Source of the DNA: Streptomyces sp. PT12
GTDB taxonomy: Bacteria; Actinomycetota; Actinomycetes; Streptomycetales; Streptomycetaceae
Direction of reading: 5' to 3'
Length of the DNA: 40,694 nucleotides
NCBI RefSeq assembly: GCF_003311645.1
Contig: NZ_QEST01000051.1
Span: 1 to 40,694, forward strand
This document shows positions 13,192 through 23,290 of the stretch, piece after piece. The notes under the pieces are model-generated. The model saw nothing but the letters and a program-made list of their open reading frames with translations, made no database searches and was not told where the DNA came from. The translations under genes were made by a program, and so were the position numbers. How positions within the stretch are numbered: the first letter of the stretch is position 1; each line of letters starts with the position of its first letter.

Positions 13192-16122
13192 TCAGACGCC
13201 CACGGAGCCCAGGAGGTTCCGCACTTCCGCGGCTTCTGTGCTGCCCAGCTTCTCGAACGCGGTCAGCGCCTGCTGCCAGCACGCCCTGGCACGGCCCGGC
13301 TGGCCCACGGCGTCAAGCGCCCGGCCCAGCACGGTGAGCGCGCGGGCCTGCATCCACTCGTTGCCGACGTCCCTGAACTGGGCGACCGCGCGCTCCGCGA
13401 GCGCCGCCGAACCGTCGGGCGCGTCCGTGCCGAGCGTGGCCTCGGCCATGCGGATGTACGTCATGCCGACCCACACCCGCTGACGGTTCTCCTCGAAGCC
13501 CGCGAGCGCCGCCGACAGCTCGTCGAAGGCCGCGACATGCTCGCCCGCCGCGGTCAGCAACACCCCGAGCGCATAGTGCCCGTTGGCCAGCCTGAGGCTC
13601 GAACCCAGCTCCACGTAGCGGTCGATGGCCTCCCTGGCCAGCCGCACCGCGAGCTCGTGCTCGCCGAGCGAGGAGTGCGCCCGCGACAGATTGGTCAACG
13701 CGCTGGCCTCGCCCGCCCTGTTGCCGTCGCGGCGGAAGGCGGCCAGGGCGTACTCCAGGTACTCGACGGCGTCCGCGTACCGCTGGCGGTGGAACGCGAT
13801 GCCGCCGCGCTCGTTGGGCGCCATGCAGGAGGACACCGGGTCGTTGGCCTCAAGGCCGAGCAGGTGCGCGTGGCGCGCCTGCTCCTCGGCCTCGTCAAGG
13901 CGCCAGGCGAGGTTGTAGGCGTGGGTGAGGGCGAGGCGGACGCGGCCCTCGACGAGCGGGTCCGTCGAGCGGCGCGCGGCGTCGAGGACGGTGAGCGCCG
14001 CCTGCTCGAACTGCCGGGAGAACGTGCCGGATTCGTCGAGGTCGCGCGCGGCGAGCAGCAGGTCGGTGCAGGCGCGCAGCGTCTCGCCTTCGGCCTGCTG
14101 GCGCACGCACGCCAGCAGGCAGTCGGCCTCGGCGAACAGCCAGTCGAGCGCGGCGTGCGGCTCGGCGAAGCCAAGACCCGGGCTCGCGGTGGGGGCGAGG
14201 TGGTCGGGGAGGCGGTCGCCGGGGCGCTGGACGGCGTAGACCCGTGCGGTGGTGGCGAGGTAGAAGTCGAGCAGGCGGGCGAGCGCGGCGCCGCGCTCGG
14301 CGGGGGGCTGCTCGTCGCGCTCGGCGCAGGCGCGGGCGAAGAGGCGGACCAGGTCGTGGAAGCGGTAGCGCCCGGGGGCGGCCGACTCAAGGAGCGAGGT
14401 GTCGACCAGCGTCTCCAGGAGGTGTTCGGTGTCGGCCGGGTCGCGGCCGAGCAGGGCGCCCGCGGCGGCGAGCGAGATGTCGGGCCCGTCGGCCAGGCCC
14501 AACAGGCGGAAGGCACGGGCCTGTTCGCGCTCCAGCTGGCCATAGCCCAGCTCGAACGTGGCCTTGACGGCCTGGTCGCCCGCCTGGAGCTCGTCGAGGC
14601 GGCGGCGCTCGTCGCTGAGCTTGCGCGCCAGGGTGGCCACGGTCCAGGTGCGGCGCGTGGCCAGGCGCGAGGCGGCGATGCGGATGGCCAGGGGCAGGAA
14701 GCCGCACGCGGCGACGACGTCCATCGCGGCGTTGCGCTCGGCGTTGACGCGCTCGGGCCCGACGATGCGCGTGAAGAGGGTCAGCGCCTCCTCGGGGCTC
14801 ATCACGTCGAGGTCGACGAGGTGCGCCCCCGCCAGGTCGACCATGCGCACCCGGCTCGTGATGAGCGTGGCGCAGCCCGGCGTGCCGGGCAGCAGGTGCC
14901 GCACCTGGGCGGCGTCGCGGGCGTTGTCGAGCAGCGTGAGCACGCGGCGGCCGTCGAGCAACGAGCGGTAGAGGGCGGCGCGTTCGTCCAGGGTCTCCGG
15001 TATGCCGGTGTCCTGCTGGCCGAGCGCCCGCAGGAACGCGCCCAGCACGGCGGCCGGATCGGACGGCGCGGCGCCCGCGCCCTGGAGGTCGACATAGAGC
15101 TGGCCGTCGGGGAAGTGCTCGCGTGCGGCGTGCGCGACCTGCACGGCCAGCGTCGTCTTGCCGACGCCGCCGATCCCCGCCACCGCCGACACGGCCATCA
15201 CCCGCCCTTCGGCGGAGGCCAGCTGGGCGCCCAGCTCGGCGACGAACGCCTTGCGCCCGGTGAAGTCGGGTACGGCGGCCGGGAGTTGCGCGGGGCGGAC
15301 GACGGGGATGGCCGACGCGGACTGCTGCGTGGGCTGGTTGAGCGTGGTGTCGGCGTTGAGGATGCGCTGCTGGAGGTCGGACAGCTCGGGCCGTGGCTCG
15401 ACGCCGAGCTCGTCGATGAGCAGCCTGCGGGCGTCGGCGTAGACGGCCAGGGCCTCGGCCTGCCTGCCGCTGCGGTAGAGCGCGAGCATCAGCAGCTCGC
15501 GCAGCCGCTCCCGCAGCGGGTGAGCGGTCGTCAGGGCGGTCAGCTCGGAGACGGACTCGGCGTGCAGCCCCGACTGGATGCCGACGTCGAGGCGCGCCTC
15601 GCGCAGCAGGAGGTGCTGCTCGGCCAGCCGGTCGCGCTCCATCTCCGACTCGTGCCCCGGCATGCCGCCGAGCGCCTCGCCGTCCCACAGCGCCAGGGCC
15701 TTGCCGTACAGGTCGTGCGCGCGGGGCAACTCGCCCGTGGCCGCGGACTTCTCGGCCTCCGCGGTCAGCTTGGCGACGGTGTCGAGGTCGAACTCGTCGA
15801 AGGGGCCAAGGCGCAACGCGTAGCCGCCCAGGTCGGTGACCAGCACCTCCGAGCGCGGCGCGAGGGAGCGGCGCAGCCGGGAGGCGTAGGTGCGCAGCGC
15901 GGCGACGGCCTGCTGCGGCGGGTCCGCGCCCCACAGCGCGGTGACCAGCTCCTGCGCGGTGGCGGTGCGGCCGCGGCGGAGCAACAGGGCGGCGAGGAGG
16001 GCCCGTTGCTGAGGCGACCCTGAGGCCAGTGGTCTCTCCCCGAGCCAGGCGCGCACCGGACCGAGCACGGCGAAACGCAAGGCAGGCGTGTGACCCCCCG
16101 TGGTCCCCTCACCAACGGCCAT
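13192..16122 (-). CDS. afsR: AfsR, SARP-type global transcriptional activator
   Basis: A 976-residue three-part regulator. Residues about 15-100 are an OmpR-type winged helix (RFAVLGPVRAW, then ALWGADPP and LRTYASRLRR). Residues 100-250 are the bacterial transcriptional activation domain. An NB-ARC ATPase follows with the P-loop GIGGVGKTTLA (K322), LLDNARD and a downstream winged segment. From about 690 to the end are TPR-like helices. AfsR is phosphorylated by AfsK, and its ATPase and DNA-binding activities drive afsS transcription (known). The length agrees with the S. coelicolor protein (about 990 aa). The ATG at 16120-16122 has a GAGGA ribosome site 5-6 nt upstream. It is followed by afsS after 174 bp on the same strand and preceded by a PHP pseudogene. 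Confidence 0.97.
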   Translation of the reverse strand: MAVGEGTTGGHTPALRFAVLGPVRAWLGERPLASGSPQQRALLAALLLRRGRTATAQELVTALWGADPPQQAVAALRTYASRLRRSLAPRSEVLVTDLGGYALRLGPFDEFDLDTVAKLTAEAEKSAATGELPRAHDLYGKALALWDGEALGGMPGHESEMERDRLAEQHLLLREARLDVGIQSGLHAESVSELTALTTAHPLRERLRELLMLALYRSGRQAEALAVYADARRLLIDELGVEPRPELSDLQQRILNADTTLNQPTQQSASAIPVVRPAQLPAAVPDFTGRKAFVAELGAQLASAEGRVMAVSAVAGIGGVGKTTLAVQVAHAAREHFPDGQLYVDLQGAGAAPSDPAAVLGAFLRALGQQDTGIPETLDERAALYRSLLDGRRVLTLLDNARDAAQVRHLLPGTPGCATLITSRVRMVDLAGAHLVDLDVMSPEEALTLFTRIVGPERVNAERNAAMDVVAACGFLPLAIRIAASRLATRRTWTVATLARKLSDERRRLDELQAGDQAVKATFELGYGQLEREQARAFRLLGLADGPDISLAAAGALLGRDPADTEHLLETLVDTSLLESAAPGRYRFHDLVRLFARACAERDEQPPAERGAALARLLDFYLATTARVYAVQRPGDRLPDHLAPTASPGLGFAEPHAALDWLFAEADCLLACVRQQAEGETLRACTDLLLAARDLDESGTFSRQFEQAALTVLDAARRSTDPLVEGRVRLALTHAYNLAWRLDEAEEQARHAHLLGLEANDPVSSCMAPNERGGIAFHRQRYADAVEYLEYALAAFRRDGNRAGEASALTNLSRAHSSLGEHELAVRLAREAIDRYVELGSSLRLANGHYALGVLLTAAGEHVAAFDELSAALAGFEENRQRVWVGMTYIRMAEATLGTDAPDGSAALAERAVAQFRDVGNEWMQARALTVLGRALDAVGQPGRARACWQQALTAFEKLGSTEAAEVRNLLGSVGV

Positions 16123-16145
16123 GGCGTCCTCTGCTTTACCAATTC

Positions 16146-16174
16146 AACGTATGGGGCGCGAACGTTGGAGTCTA
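16146..16174 (-). promoter_or_regulatory. Candidate afsR promoter
   Basis: On the minus strand, TAGACT (complement of 16169-16174) and TACGTT (complement of 16146-16151) are separated by exactly 17 bp, a good sigma-70-type layout. It would give a leader of about 17 nt. The TAG of the -35 box is the stop codon of the collapsed PHP gene upstream. Confidence 0.45.
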
Positions 16175-16731
16175 TCCGTGCGGGCCTGCCCCGAGAAAGA
16201 CCGGGTTCGTCATCGCGGCCATCGGTCCTGGGACGCCGGGCGCGCCGCCCTCGGGGGCCGGGTGCCTGACCTGGGCGCGGACCCAGGTGGCGTGACGCGG
16301 CGTCGTCCGCCAGGTCACCTCGCCCTCGCCCGGGGCGCGTCGAGCCGTTCGCCGACGCCCGCGCGGCGGATGCGGCGCGCGTGGTGGGCGAACGCGCCGT
16401 CGCGCCCCACAGGCCCTCCCACGCCCCGTGCCCTGCCGGGGTGTTGTGCTCGGTGGTGACGACGAAGTCGAGCCCACCGGCGCGCGCGGCCGCGGCGACC
16501 TCGGCGGGCGTGCGCCGCCCGTCCGAGTACACCGTGTGGAGATGGCAGTCGCCCCGGTACCAGCCGCGGCCCCGGCCCGCCGCGCGCCGGGCGGCACATG
16601 GACCGGCAGGTACACGAAGTCGGGGGCGCCGGGGGCGAGATGGCCGCGGAGGGTGCGCGTCTGCCGCGTGCCCTCGGCCGCCTGAGCGAATTCCACCGGC
16701 GCCAGGGCGGGCCCCGGGTGAGGCGCGATCC
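16172..16731 (-). pseudogene. Collapsed PHP-domain (CehA/McbA-type) metallohydrolase gene
   Basis: Pieces of one protein lie in order in two frames. The N-terminal piece holds [17 protein letters not shown] second frame holds [20 protein letters not shown] with the H-x-H metal motif and [14 protein letters not shown]. The C-terminal piece, back in the first frame, reads WVRAQVRHPAPEGG and ends MTNPVFL. Complete relatives are much longer (over 400 residues, from memory), so about half the protein has been lost from between these pieces, with frame changes at the joints. It lies between afsR (same strand, downstream) and fbiC (divergent). It cannot make a working enzyme. Confidence 0.75.
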
Positions 16732-16780
16732 ACGGGCGACGCCGTGTTCTGGTGTTCGTCCCGCTCTTATCCTCGGAGGC

Positions 16781-19432
16781 ATGACTACGAGCGCGCAGGA
16801 ACCGACGTCCGGACCCGCCCCCGCGGACCGTCCGACGGCCAACGCGATGCGGCGGGCGCTGCGCCGGGCCGAGGAGGGCGTCGCGCTTGACGTGGCCGAG
16901 GCCGCGGTGCTGCTCCAGGCGCGCGGCGCCGACCTCGAACGGCTCGCGGCGGCCGCCGCCCGGGTGCGGGACGCGGGGCTCGAGGCCGCGGGGCGACCGG
17001 GTGTGATCACGTTCTCCAAGAAGGTGTTTATTCCGCTGACCAGGCTCTGCCGTGACCGCTGTCACTACTGCACCTTTGTGACCGTGCCGGGGAAGCTTCG
17101 GGCGGCGGGGCATGGGATGTTCCTCTCCCCCGACGAGGTGGTGGACATCGCGCGGCGTGGCGCCGAGATGGGCTGCAAGGAGGCGCTGTTCACGCTGGGC
17201 GACCGGCCAGAGGCGCGCTGGCCCGAGGCGCGCGCGTGGCTCGACGCGGCCGGGTACGACTCGACGCTCGCGTATCTGCGCGCGATGGCCGTGCGGGTGC
17301 TCGAGGAGACGGGGCTGCTGCCGCACCTCAACCCCGGGGTGATGTCCTGGACCGACTTCCAGCGCCTCAAGCCCGTCGCGCCCTCGATGGGCATGATGCT
17401 GGAGACCACCGCGACGCGCCTGTGGTCCGAGCCGGGGGGCCCGCACCACGGCTCGCCCGACAAGGAGCCCGCCGTGCGGCTGCGGGTGCTCGAGGACGCG
17501 GGGCGTTCCAGCGTTCCGTTCACCTCGGGCATCCTCATCGGCATCGGCGAGACCTACGAGGAGCGCGCCGACTCGGTGTTCGCGCTGCGCAAGGTCGCGC
17601 GCGCCTACCGGGGCGTCCAGGAGGTCATCGTGCAGAACTTCAGGGCCAAGCCCGACACCGCGATGCGCGCCATGCCCGACGCCGGGCTGAGCGAGCTGGC
17701 CGCCGCGGTGGCCGTGACCCGGCTGCTCCTTGGCCCGGCGGCCCGGGTGCAGGCGCCGCCCAACCTGGTGGACGACGAGTACGCGCTGCTGATCCGCGCG
17801 GGCATCGACGACTGGGGCGGCGTCTCGCCGCTGACCCCCGATCATGTCAACCCCGAGCGCCCCTGGCCCCACCTGGACGATCTCGCCGCGCGCACCGCCG
17901 AGTCGGGCTTCACGCTGCGCGAACGCCTCACGATCTACCCCGAGTTCATCGCGCGCGGCGAGCCCTGGCTCGACCCCAGACTGCTGCCGCACGTCACGGC
18001 CCTTGCCGACCCCGAGACCGGCCTGGCCCGCGAGGACGCGATCCCGCGCGGCCTGCCCTGGCAGGAGCCCGACCGGCCGCTGACCGCGACGGGCCGGACG
18101 GATCTGCACCGTTCGATCGACACCGAGGGGCGCACGGGCGACCGGCGCGCCGACTTCGACGAGGTCTACGGCGACTGGACCGAGCTGGCGCTGCGGGCCG
18201 AGCCCGGCATGGCGGCCGAGCCGGGCGCGCGCGTGGAGCGCCTTGACGGCGAGGTGCGCTCCGCGCTCGCCGTCGCCGCCGACGACCCGACGCGGCTGAC
18301 CGACGACCAGGCGCTCGCGCTCCTGCACGCCGACGGGCCCGCGCTCGACGCGCTGTGCCGCGTCGCCGACGACCTGCGGCGCTCGGCCGTCGGCGACGAG
18401 GTCACCTATGTCGTCACCCGGAACATCAACTTCACCAACGTCTGCTACACCGGCTGCCGCTTCTGCGCCTTCGCGCAGCGCCGCACCGACGCCGACGCCT
18501 ACACCCTCTCCCTCGACCAGGTCGCCGAACGGGCCGCGCAGGCATGGGAGGTGGGCGCCGTCGAGGTGTGCATGCAGGGCGGCATCCACCCCGACCTGCC
18601 GGGCGACGCCTACTTCGACATCGTGCGGGCCGTCAAGGAGCGCGCGCCCGGCATCCACGTCCACGCGTTCTCGCCCATGGAGGTCGTCAACGGCGCCTCG
18701 CGCACCGGGATGTCGATCCGCGACTGGCTGACCGCCGCGCGCGAGGCCGGGCTCGACTCGATCCCCGGCACCGCGGCCGAGATCCTGGACGACGACGTCC
18801 GCTGGATCCTCACCAAGGGCAAGCTGCCGACGAGCACCTGGATCGAGGTGGTGACCACGGCGCACGAGCTGGGCCTGCGCTCCTCGTCCACGATGATGTA
18901 CGGGCACGTCGACCAGCCGCGCCACTGGCTCGGCCACCTGCGGACGCTGGCCGGGATCCAGCGGGCGAACGAGGAGAAGGGCGTCGAGGGCTTTACCGAG
19001 TTTGTGACGCTGCCGTTCATCCACACCAACGCCCCCGTCTACCTGGCCGGGATCGCCCGCCCGGGGCCCACCCACCGCGACAACCGCGCGGTCACCGCGA
19101 TGGCCCGCCTGCTGCTCCACCCGCACATCCGGAACGTCCAGACGAGCTGGGTCAAGCTGGGCACTGAGGGCGCGGCCCAGATGCTGCGCTCGGGGGCGAA
19201 CGACCTGGGCGGCACGCTGATGGAGGAGACCATCTCGCGCATGGCGGGCTCGGCCTACGGCTCCTACCGCTCCGTGGGCGATCTGCGGGCCATCGCCGAG
19301 GCGGCGGGCCGCCCGTCCCGGCTGCGCACGACGCTCTACCGCGAGGTGCCGCCCGAGCGCGAGGCGGCGGCGCTGGCCGCGGACGGGCGCCTGCCGCGGC
19401 TGCTGCCCGTGCTCCCAGGGGCGGGAGCGTGA
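16781..19432 (+). CDS. fbiC: FbiC: bifunctional FO synthase (CofG-CofH fusion)
   Basis: This radical-SAM enzyme makes 7,8-didemethyl-8-hydroxy-5-deazariboflavin (FO), the chromophore of coenzyme F420, from tyrosine and the ribityl pyrimidine of flavin synthesis. The 883 residues hold two radical-SAM halves. The N-terminal CofG half has the iron-sulfur motif C90-x3-C94-x2-C97 (CRDRCHYC). The C-terminal CofH half has C555-x3-C559-x2-C562 (CYTGCRFC). Both sets of cysteines are intact and the length is normal for actinobacterial FbiC. The ATG at 16781 has GGAGG within 7 nt and also TATCCT at leaderless distance. Its stop overlaps the GTG of the following ADP-ribosylglycohydrolase gene, so the two are probably translated together. 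Confidence 0.97.
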   Translation: MTTSAQEPTSGPAPADRPTANAMRRALRRAEEGVALDVAEAAVLLQARGADLERLAAAAARVRDAGLEAAGRPGVITFSKKVFIPLTRLCRDRCHYCTFVTVPGKLRAAGHGMFLSPDEVVDIARRGAEMGCKEALFTLGDRPEARWPEARAWLDAAGYDSTLAYLRAMAVRVLEETGLLPHLNPGVMSWTDFQRLKPVAPSMGMMLETTATRLWSEPGGPHHGSPDKEPAVRLRVLEDAGRSSVPFTSGILIGIGETYEERADSVFALRKVARAYRGVQEVIVQNFRAKPDTAMRAMPDAGLSELAAAVAVTRLLLGPAARVQAPPNLVDDEYALLIRAGIDDWGGVSPLTPDHVNPERPWPHLDDLAARTAESGFTLRERLTIYPEFIARGEPWLDPRLLPHVTALADPETGLAREDAIPRGLPWQEPDRPLTATGRTDLHRSIDTEGRTGDRRADFDEVYGDWTELALRAEPGMAAEPGARVERLDGEVRSALAVAADDPTRLTDDQALALLHADGPALDALCRVADDLRRSAVGDEVTYVVTRNINFTNVCYTGCRFCAFAQRRTDADAYTLSLDQVAERAAQAWEVGAVEVCMQGGIHPDLPGDAYFDIVRAVKERAPGIHVHAFSPMEVVNGASRTGMSIRDWLTAAREAGLDSIPGTAAEILDDDVRWILTKGKLPTSTWIEVVTTAHELGLRSSSTMMYGHVDQPRHWLGHLRTLAGIQRANEEKGVEGFTEFVTLPFIHTNAPVYLAGIARPGPTHRDNRAVTAMARLLLHPHIRNVQTSWVKLGTEGAAQMLRSGANDLGGTLMEETISRMAGSAYGSYRSVGDLRAIAEAAGRPSRLRTTLYREVPPEREAAALAADGRLPRLLPVLPGAGA

Positions 19433-20547
19433 CGGCCCCGGTCGGCGGCGCGCTGTGGGGGCGCGCCGAGCAGCAGGACTTCCGCGCCCGGGTGCGCGGC
19501 TGCCTGCTCGGCGGGGCGATCGGGGACGCGCTGGGCGCGGGGATCGAGTTCGCTTCGCTCGCCGAGATCACCGAGGCGCACGGGCCCTCGGGGGTGACCG
19601 ACTATGTCGAGGCATACGGGCGGCGCGGGGCGGTGACGGACGACACGCAGATGACGCTGTTCACCGTGGACGGGCTGATCCGCGCGCACGTCCGCCGCGA
19701 CACGGGCGCGTGGCACCCGCCGACGGATGTGCACGCGGCGCACCGGCGGTGGTTCCGCACGCAGCACGAGTGGGGCCCGGACGAACGGCGGGCGGGGGAC
19801 GGCTGGTTGGCGCGCGAGGAGTGGCTCTACGCGCGGCGTGCGCCGGGCCGGGCGTGCCTGAGCGGCCTCGGCGACGACGTGATGGGCACGGTGGACCGGC
19901 CCAAGAACCCCGAATCCAAGGGCTGCGGCACGGTGATGCGCTCGGCGCCTTTCGGGCTGCTGGTGGGCTGGGAGCCGCAGCTGGTCTTCCAGCTGGCCGT
20001 CGAGTGCGCGGCCCAGACCCACGGGCACCCGACGGGCATCCTGGCGGCGGGCGCGTTCGCCGCGATCGTGCACGCGCTCGTGCGCGGTGAGGACCTGGAC
20101 GCGGCGGTGCAGAAGGCGCTGGTCCAGCTGGCGACGCGGCCCGGGCACGAGGAGACGGCGGAGGCGCTCAAGAAGGCGCTCGGCGCGGTGCGTCAGGGGC
20201 TGCCGAGCCCCGAGCGCGTGGAGTCGCTCGGCGAGGGCTGGACGGCCGAGGAGTCCCTGGCGATCGCGGTGTACTGCGCGCTGGTGGCCGAGGACATGCG
20301 CCACGGCCTGCTCCTCGCGGTCAACCACGGCGGCGACTCCGACTCCACGGGCGCGATCTGCGGCAACCTGCTGGGCGCCCTGCACGGCGAAACGGCGTTG
20401 CCTCCGGCATGGCTGGCCGAGGTCGAGGGCCGCGCGACGATCCTGGAGCTCGCGGACGACTTCGCGATGGAGATGACCCAGGGCCCGGCCCTGCACGGCC
20501 CCGCGGACTCGGCCCACGTCTGGCTGGCGCGTTACCCGCGGGGGTAG
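19429..20547 (+). CDS. ADP-ribosylglycohydrolase family protein
   Basis: A 372-residue member of the ADP-ribosylglycohydrolase (DraG/ARH) family, which removes ADP-ribose from proteins or nucleic acid with two metal ions. The N-terminal [15 protein letters not shown] is typical. TDDTQM (T70-D71-D72-T73) and the C-terminal [18 protein letters not shown] (D303, D305, T307) supply the metal ligands, and both sets are intact. The GTG at 19429 overlaps the fbiC stop as GTGA, the usual sign of translational coupling. The pairing with F420 synthesis is not explained by known pathways. A hairpin at 20669-20693 follows. Confidence 0.93.
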   Translation: MTAPVGGALWGRAEQQDFRARVRGCLLGGAIGDALGAGIEFASLAEITEAHGPSGVTDYVEAYGRRGAVTDDTQMTLFTVDGLIRAHVRRDTGAWHPPTDVHAAHRRWFRTQHEWGPDERRAGDGWLAREEWLYARRAPGRACLSGLGDDVMGTVDRPKNPESKGCGTVMRSAPFGLLVGWEPQLVFQLAVECAAQTHGHPTGILAAGAFAAIVHALVRGEDLDAAVQKALVQLATRPGHEETAEALKKALGAVRQGLPSPERVESLGEGWTAEESLAIAVYCALVAEDMRHGLLLAVNHGGDSDSTGAICGNLLGALHGETALPPAWLAEVEGRATILELADDFAMEMTQGPALHGPADSAHVWLARYPRG

Positions 20548-20567
20548 GCCGCGGCGCTTGGGTGGCC

Positions 20568-20611
20568 GCGGCGCTCAGCGGTGGTGGTTGCGGCGCTCAG
20601 CGGTGGTGGTT
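20568..20611 (+). repeat. Two tandem 22-bp repeats
   Basis: Two identical copies of a 22-bp unit (start GCGGCGCTCAGCGG) lie just after the ADP-ribosylglycohydrolase stop. Partial copies precede and follow them. Confidence 0.8.
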
Positions 20612-20668
20612 GCGGTGCGTGGGCGGGTGCGGCGGTGTGGGTGGGCGCCCCTCCTCCGCCGAAGGCGG

Positions 20669-20693
20669 CGGGGCGGCAGGGCCCGCCGCCCCG
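20669..20693. terminator. Hairpin between convergent genes
   Basis: A 9-bp stem, CGGGGCGGC / GCCGCCCCG, with a 7-nt loop. It lies between the ADP-ribosylglycohydrolase (+) and PPOX (-) genes and is placed to serve both. Confidence 0.65.
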
Positions 20694-20714
20694 AAACCAT
20701 GGACAAGGGCCAGG

Positions 20715-21200
20715 TCAGCTCGCCTTCTTGGCGAGTTCGGCGAGGAACCGCGGCACTCGGCCGGCACCGAAGTCGTAGAACCGCGCCCACCGCGGCTCGA
20801 CCGCGATGCGCGCCATCCGGTCGTACATGGCCCGGCAGTTCCGCTCGAACTCGGCCGCGTACTCGGCGTCGAAGTTCTTCCGCGCGGCCGCGAGGTACTC
20901 CGGCACCACCCCGTCGACGATGGTGAGGTGCGCGACGCCGCGCACCGACAGCGTCTTGGCCGAGCCGGGGCTGTCGCCCGCGTCGATGGTCAGGGCGACC
21001 TCGGGACGGGCGGACAGCGCTCTCACCTTGGGCGCCGTGTCGGCGGTGGACATGACGATCTCGTCGCCGGTCCAGAAGAACCCGACCGGGATGACGCGTG
21101 GCCGTCCGTCGAGTCCGTTGTAGGCCAGCCGCGCCATCGACGCCTGGCTCAACAGCTCGTGGGCGTCGGCCAGTTCCTGTGCGATCCGCTCGGGGTCCAT
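20715..21200 (-). CDS. Pyridoxamine 5'-phosphate oxidase-like (PPOX/FDOR) protein
   Basis: A 161-residue split-barrel protein. The N-terminal helix is followed by SMARLAYNGLDGRPRVIPVGFFWTGD, where the R-V-I-P-V-x-F-x-W strand is the family hallmark; then APKVRALSARPEVALTID and the C-terminal W-A-R-F-Y-D-F. Such proteins bind FMN or F420. Nearness to fbiC makes an F420-using member tempting, but nothing in the sequence settles the cofactor. The ATG at 21198-21200 has AAGGA about 10 nt upstream. It is preceded by the long hairpin at 21277-21311. Confidence 0.85.
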   Translation of the reverse strand: MDPERIAQELADAHELLSQASMARLAYNGLDGRPRVIPVGFFWTGDEIVMSTADTAPKVRALSARPEVALTIDAGDSPGSAKTLSVRGVAHLTIVDGVVPEYLAAARKNFDAEYAAEFERNCRAMYDRMARIAVEPRWARFYDFGAGRVPRFLAELAKKAS

Positions 21201-21276
21201 GACGCGTCGTCCTTCACTGTCGCGCGGCCACCCGTGGCCGCGTCGCCGTATCCTCGCCCACGGTACCCCTGCCGCG

Positions 21277-21311
21277 CCCGCTCCCCGCCGCCATCGGCGG
21301 CGGGGAGCGGG
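21277..21311 (-). terminator. 16-bp perfect hairpin after the broken regulator
   Basis: Arms 21277-21292 and 21296-21311 are fully complementary around a 3-nt ATC loop, the longest GC hairpin in the window. It lies 24 bp past the stop of the broken regulator gene and insulates the PPOX gene from it. Confidence 0.8.
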
Positions 21312-21334
21312 GCGGGTGCGGCACGGCCTTCCGG

Positions 21335-22389
21335 TCACGCGGCGGCAGGGCCCGCTGCCCCGCAGGAGGCGCGGACCCTCAGCGTCGGCTGCATCACCAC
21401 CTGGCGCGCGGGCAGCGGGCCAGGTGCCAGCAGGCGGTCGAGCAGGAGGTGCGCCGCCTGCTCGCCCAACTGCCGCTTGGGCGGCGCCACCGCCGTGAGC
21501 GGCACCTCGGCGAGCGCCGCGAACTCGTCGTCGTACGCGATCAGCGCCATGTCGTCGGGCGTGTGCAACCCCCGCGCCCGCAGCCGTCGCAGCAGCTCGA
21601 TCGCGTCGTGGTCGGAGCGCACGAGCGCCGCCCGCGCCCCGCTCGCCACGCAGCGGTCGACGAACGTGTCGTACTGCCGCGCCTCCTGACGTGAGCCCGA
21701 CGGCGGTCCTCCGCTGTTCACCACGGGCGCCGAAGGGTCGAGCCCGAGCCGCGCGACCGCGTGGGCGTGCCCCTGGGCCATGAGCGGCGCGGTCGGGCTG
21801 CTGGTCAGGTGGCATGCGACCGGTCGTGCCCGAGCGCGCGCAGGTGGTCCACCGCCCGGTACGCGCCCTGCCGGTGGTCGGAGACCACGAACTCGCAGGG
21901 CTCATACGGATCTTCAGGGTGCCGTTCCATCAGCACGAACGGCTTCCCCGTCGCCCGCGGTCGCTCCGGCGTCGCCTCGGGCACGTAGTGGCCGTTCGCC
22001 GAGGCGATCAGCAGCCCGTCGGCGCCCGACGCGCACAGCTCGTCGATCTGCTCGAGGTCGCGCGTCGGCGCGTAGTCCGTCAGCCCGATCACGATGCGCG
22101 CCCCGCGCGGTGCCGCCACGGCCCTGACGCCGTCGACCACGTTGGGGTAGTCGACCCCGTTGGGGTAGTAGTACGTCGCCGACGGCACGAGAAGGCCGAG
22201 CGTCGGGCCCTCACCGTCCGCGAACACCGGCTCGTGGCGCGGCTCGTGGCGCGACTCCTCCGCGGGCGCCGCCGTGATCGCCCCGCCGCGCACCTTGGTC
22301 AGGGGCCCGAGCGCCGCGAGCTCGGCGAGATCGCGTCTGATCCTTCCGGCCGACACCCCGAAGCGGGCGGCGAGGGAGGAGTTCCGCGA
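21335..22389 (-). pseudogene. Broken DeoR/LacI-type sugar regulator
   Basis: A transcriptional regulator with a periplasmic-binding-protein-like sensor. The upstream frame gives LAARFGVSAGRIRRDLAELA and GPLTKVRGGAI, the second half of a DeoR helix-turn-helix, then TLGLLVPSATYYYP and IDELCASGADGLLIASANGH. It stops after LGHDRSHAT near 21805. The next frame continues ACHLTSSPTAPLMAQ, LVRSDHDAIELL and DDMALIAYDDEFAALAE to a stop at 21335. One missing base near 21818-21822 explains the break. The 5' end is also gone: coding homology ends near 22389, where an opposite-strand binding-protein gene begins without its own start. It formerly regulated the adjacent transporter (inference). Confidence 0.8.
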
Positions 22390-23175
22390 CCTGGCCGAGC
22401 GGGTGCGCGACGAGCACCCCGGCGTCAGCCTCTCCACCGTCCAGGCCAGCGAAGCGGCCCTGATCGCCGGGCTCGCCTGGCAGGCGGGCGCCGACTGGTT
22501 CGACACCTCGACCGGCACCTGGCGCGTCGACATCGCCGATGAGCCGAGCCTCGCCATGGCGGGCTACTGGGACGAGCTGATCACCGAGGGCCTGGTGGTC
22601 AACGAGCCGCTCTACTCCGAGAGCCACGTCACCGACATCCAGCAGGGGCGTTCCCTCACCCTCATCGGCGGCCCCTGGTCGGCTGGCTACATCTCCCGCT
22701 TCGTACCCGAGATGGCGGGCCGTTGGGGCGTCGCGCCGATCCCCGTGTGGGACGAGCCCGTGGTGGGGAACTACGGCGGATCCGTCATGGCGCTGCCCGA
22801 GGGCGCGCCGCACCCGGACGCCGCCATGGAGTTCGCCCGCTGGGTCTCCACCTCGCCCGACGCGGTCGCCGCGGCGGCCCCGGCCTCCACCGGGTTCCCC
22901 GCCAACACGACCCTGACCGAGGTCTGGGGCGAGGAGACCGAGCGGGCCAACGCGTTCGTTCAGGCATGGATCTGCCCCGGGTCGTCTCCGAAGCCGCCGC
23001 GACCGTGGACCCCTCGTGGGAGTGGGGTCCCTCGATGGCCGAGGGATTCAACCGGCTCGACGACGAGATCGTCGCGCGCGCTGGCACCCCGGGCGGCATC
23101 CAGGAGGCGCTGCGCCGCTGGCAGGACGTCACCGTCGACCTCATGCGGCAGCGCGGCTTCGAGGTCGACGACTGA
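22380..23175 (+). pseudogene. Truncated, frameshifted sugar ABC transporter binding protein
   Basis: This is the C-terminal part of an extracellular solute-binding protein. The first frame carries EFRDLAERVRDEHPG, ADWFDTSTGTWRV, WGVAPIPVWDE and YGGSVMALPEGAPHP (lobe-closing segment of sugar-binding proteins). At about 22962-22966 the frame must change; the second frame then gives SEAAATVDPSWEWGP and ends LMRQRGFEVDD at 23175. The lipoprotein signal and first third of the protein are missing, because the sequence is cut at about 22380 and joined head-on to the regulator fragment. The gene is dead. Confidence 0.8.
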
Positions 23176-23201
23176 CCGGGCCGCCCTCCGCGGGCACCCA
23201 C

Positions 23202-23256
23202 GGACCACGCATGGACCACGCATGGACCACGCATGGACCACGCATGGACCACGCAC
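23202..23256 (+). repeat. Five 11-bp tandem repeats
   Basis: Five copies of GGACCACGCAT (the last ends C) lie between the binding-protein and permease remnants. Their period is close to one helical turn. Confidence 0.9.
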
Positions 23257-23290
23257 GGACGGAAGCACCCCTACGGACGGGAACACCCCC

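Noticed and set aside
13120-16023. A 967-codon plus-strand frame opposite afsR
   Set aside because: It is the complement of the afsR coding sequence, with glycine/arginine/glutamine-rich content and no motif. Long antisense frames are common in DNA this rich in GC.
16172-19126. A 984-codon minus-strand frame opposite fbiC
   Set aside because: Most is antisense to fbiC. Only the last part (16172-16731) carries PHP-family motifs, and it is reported as a pseudogene.
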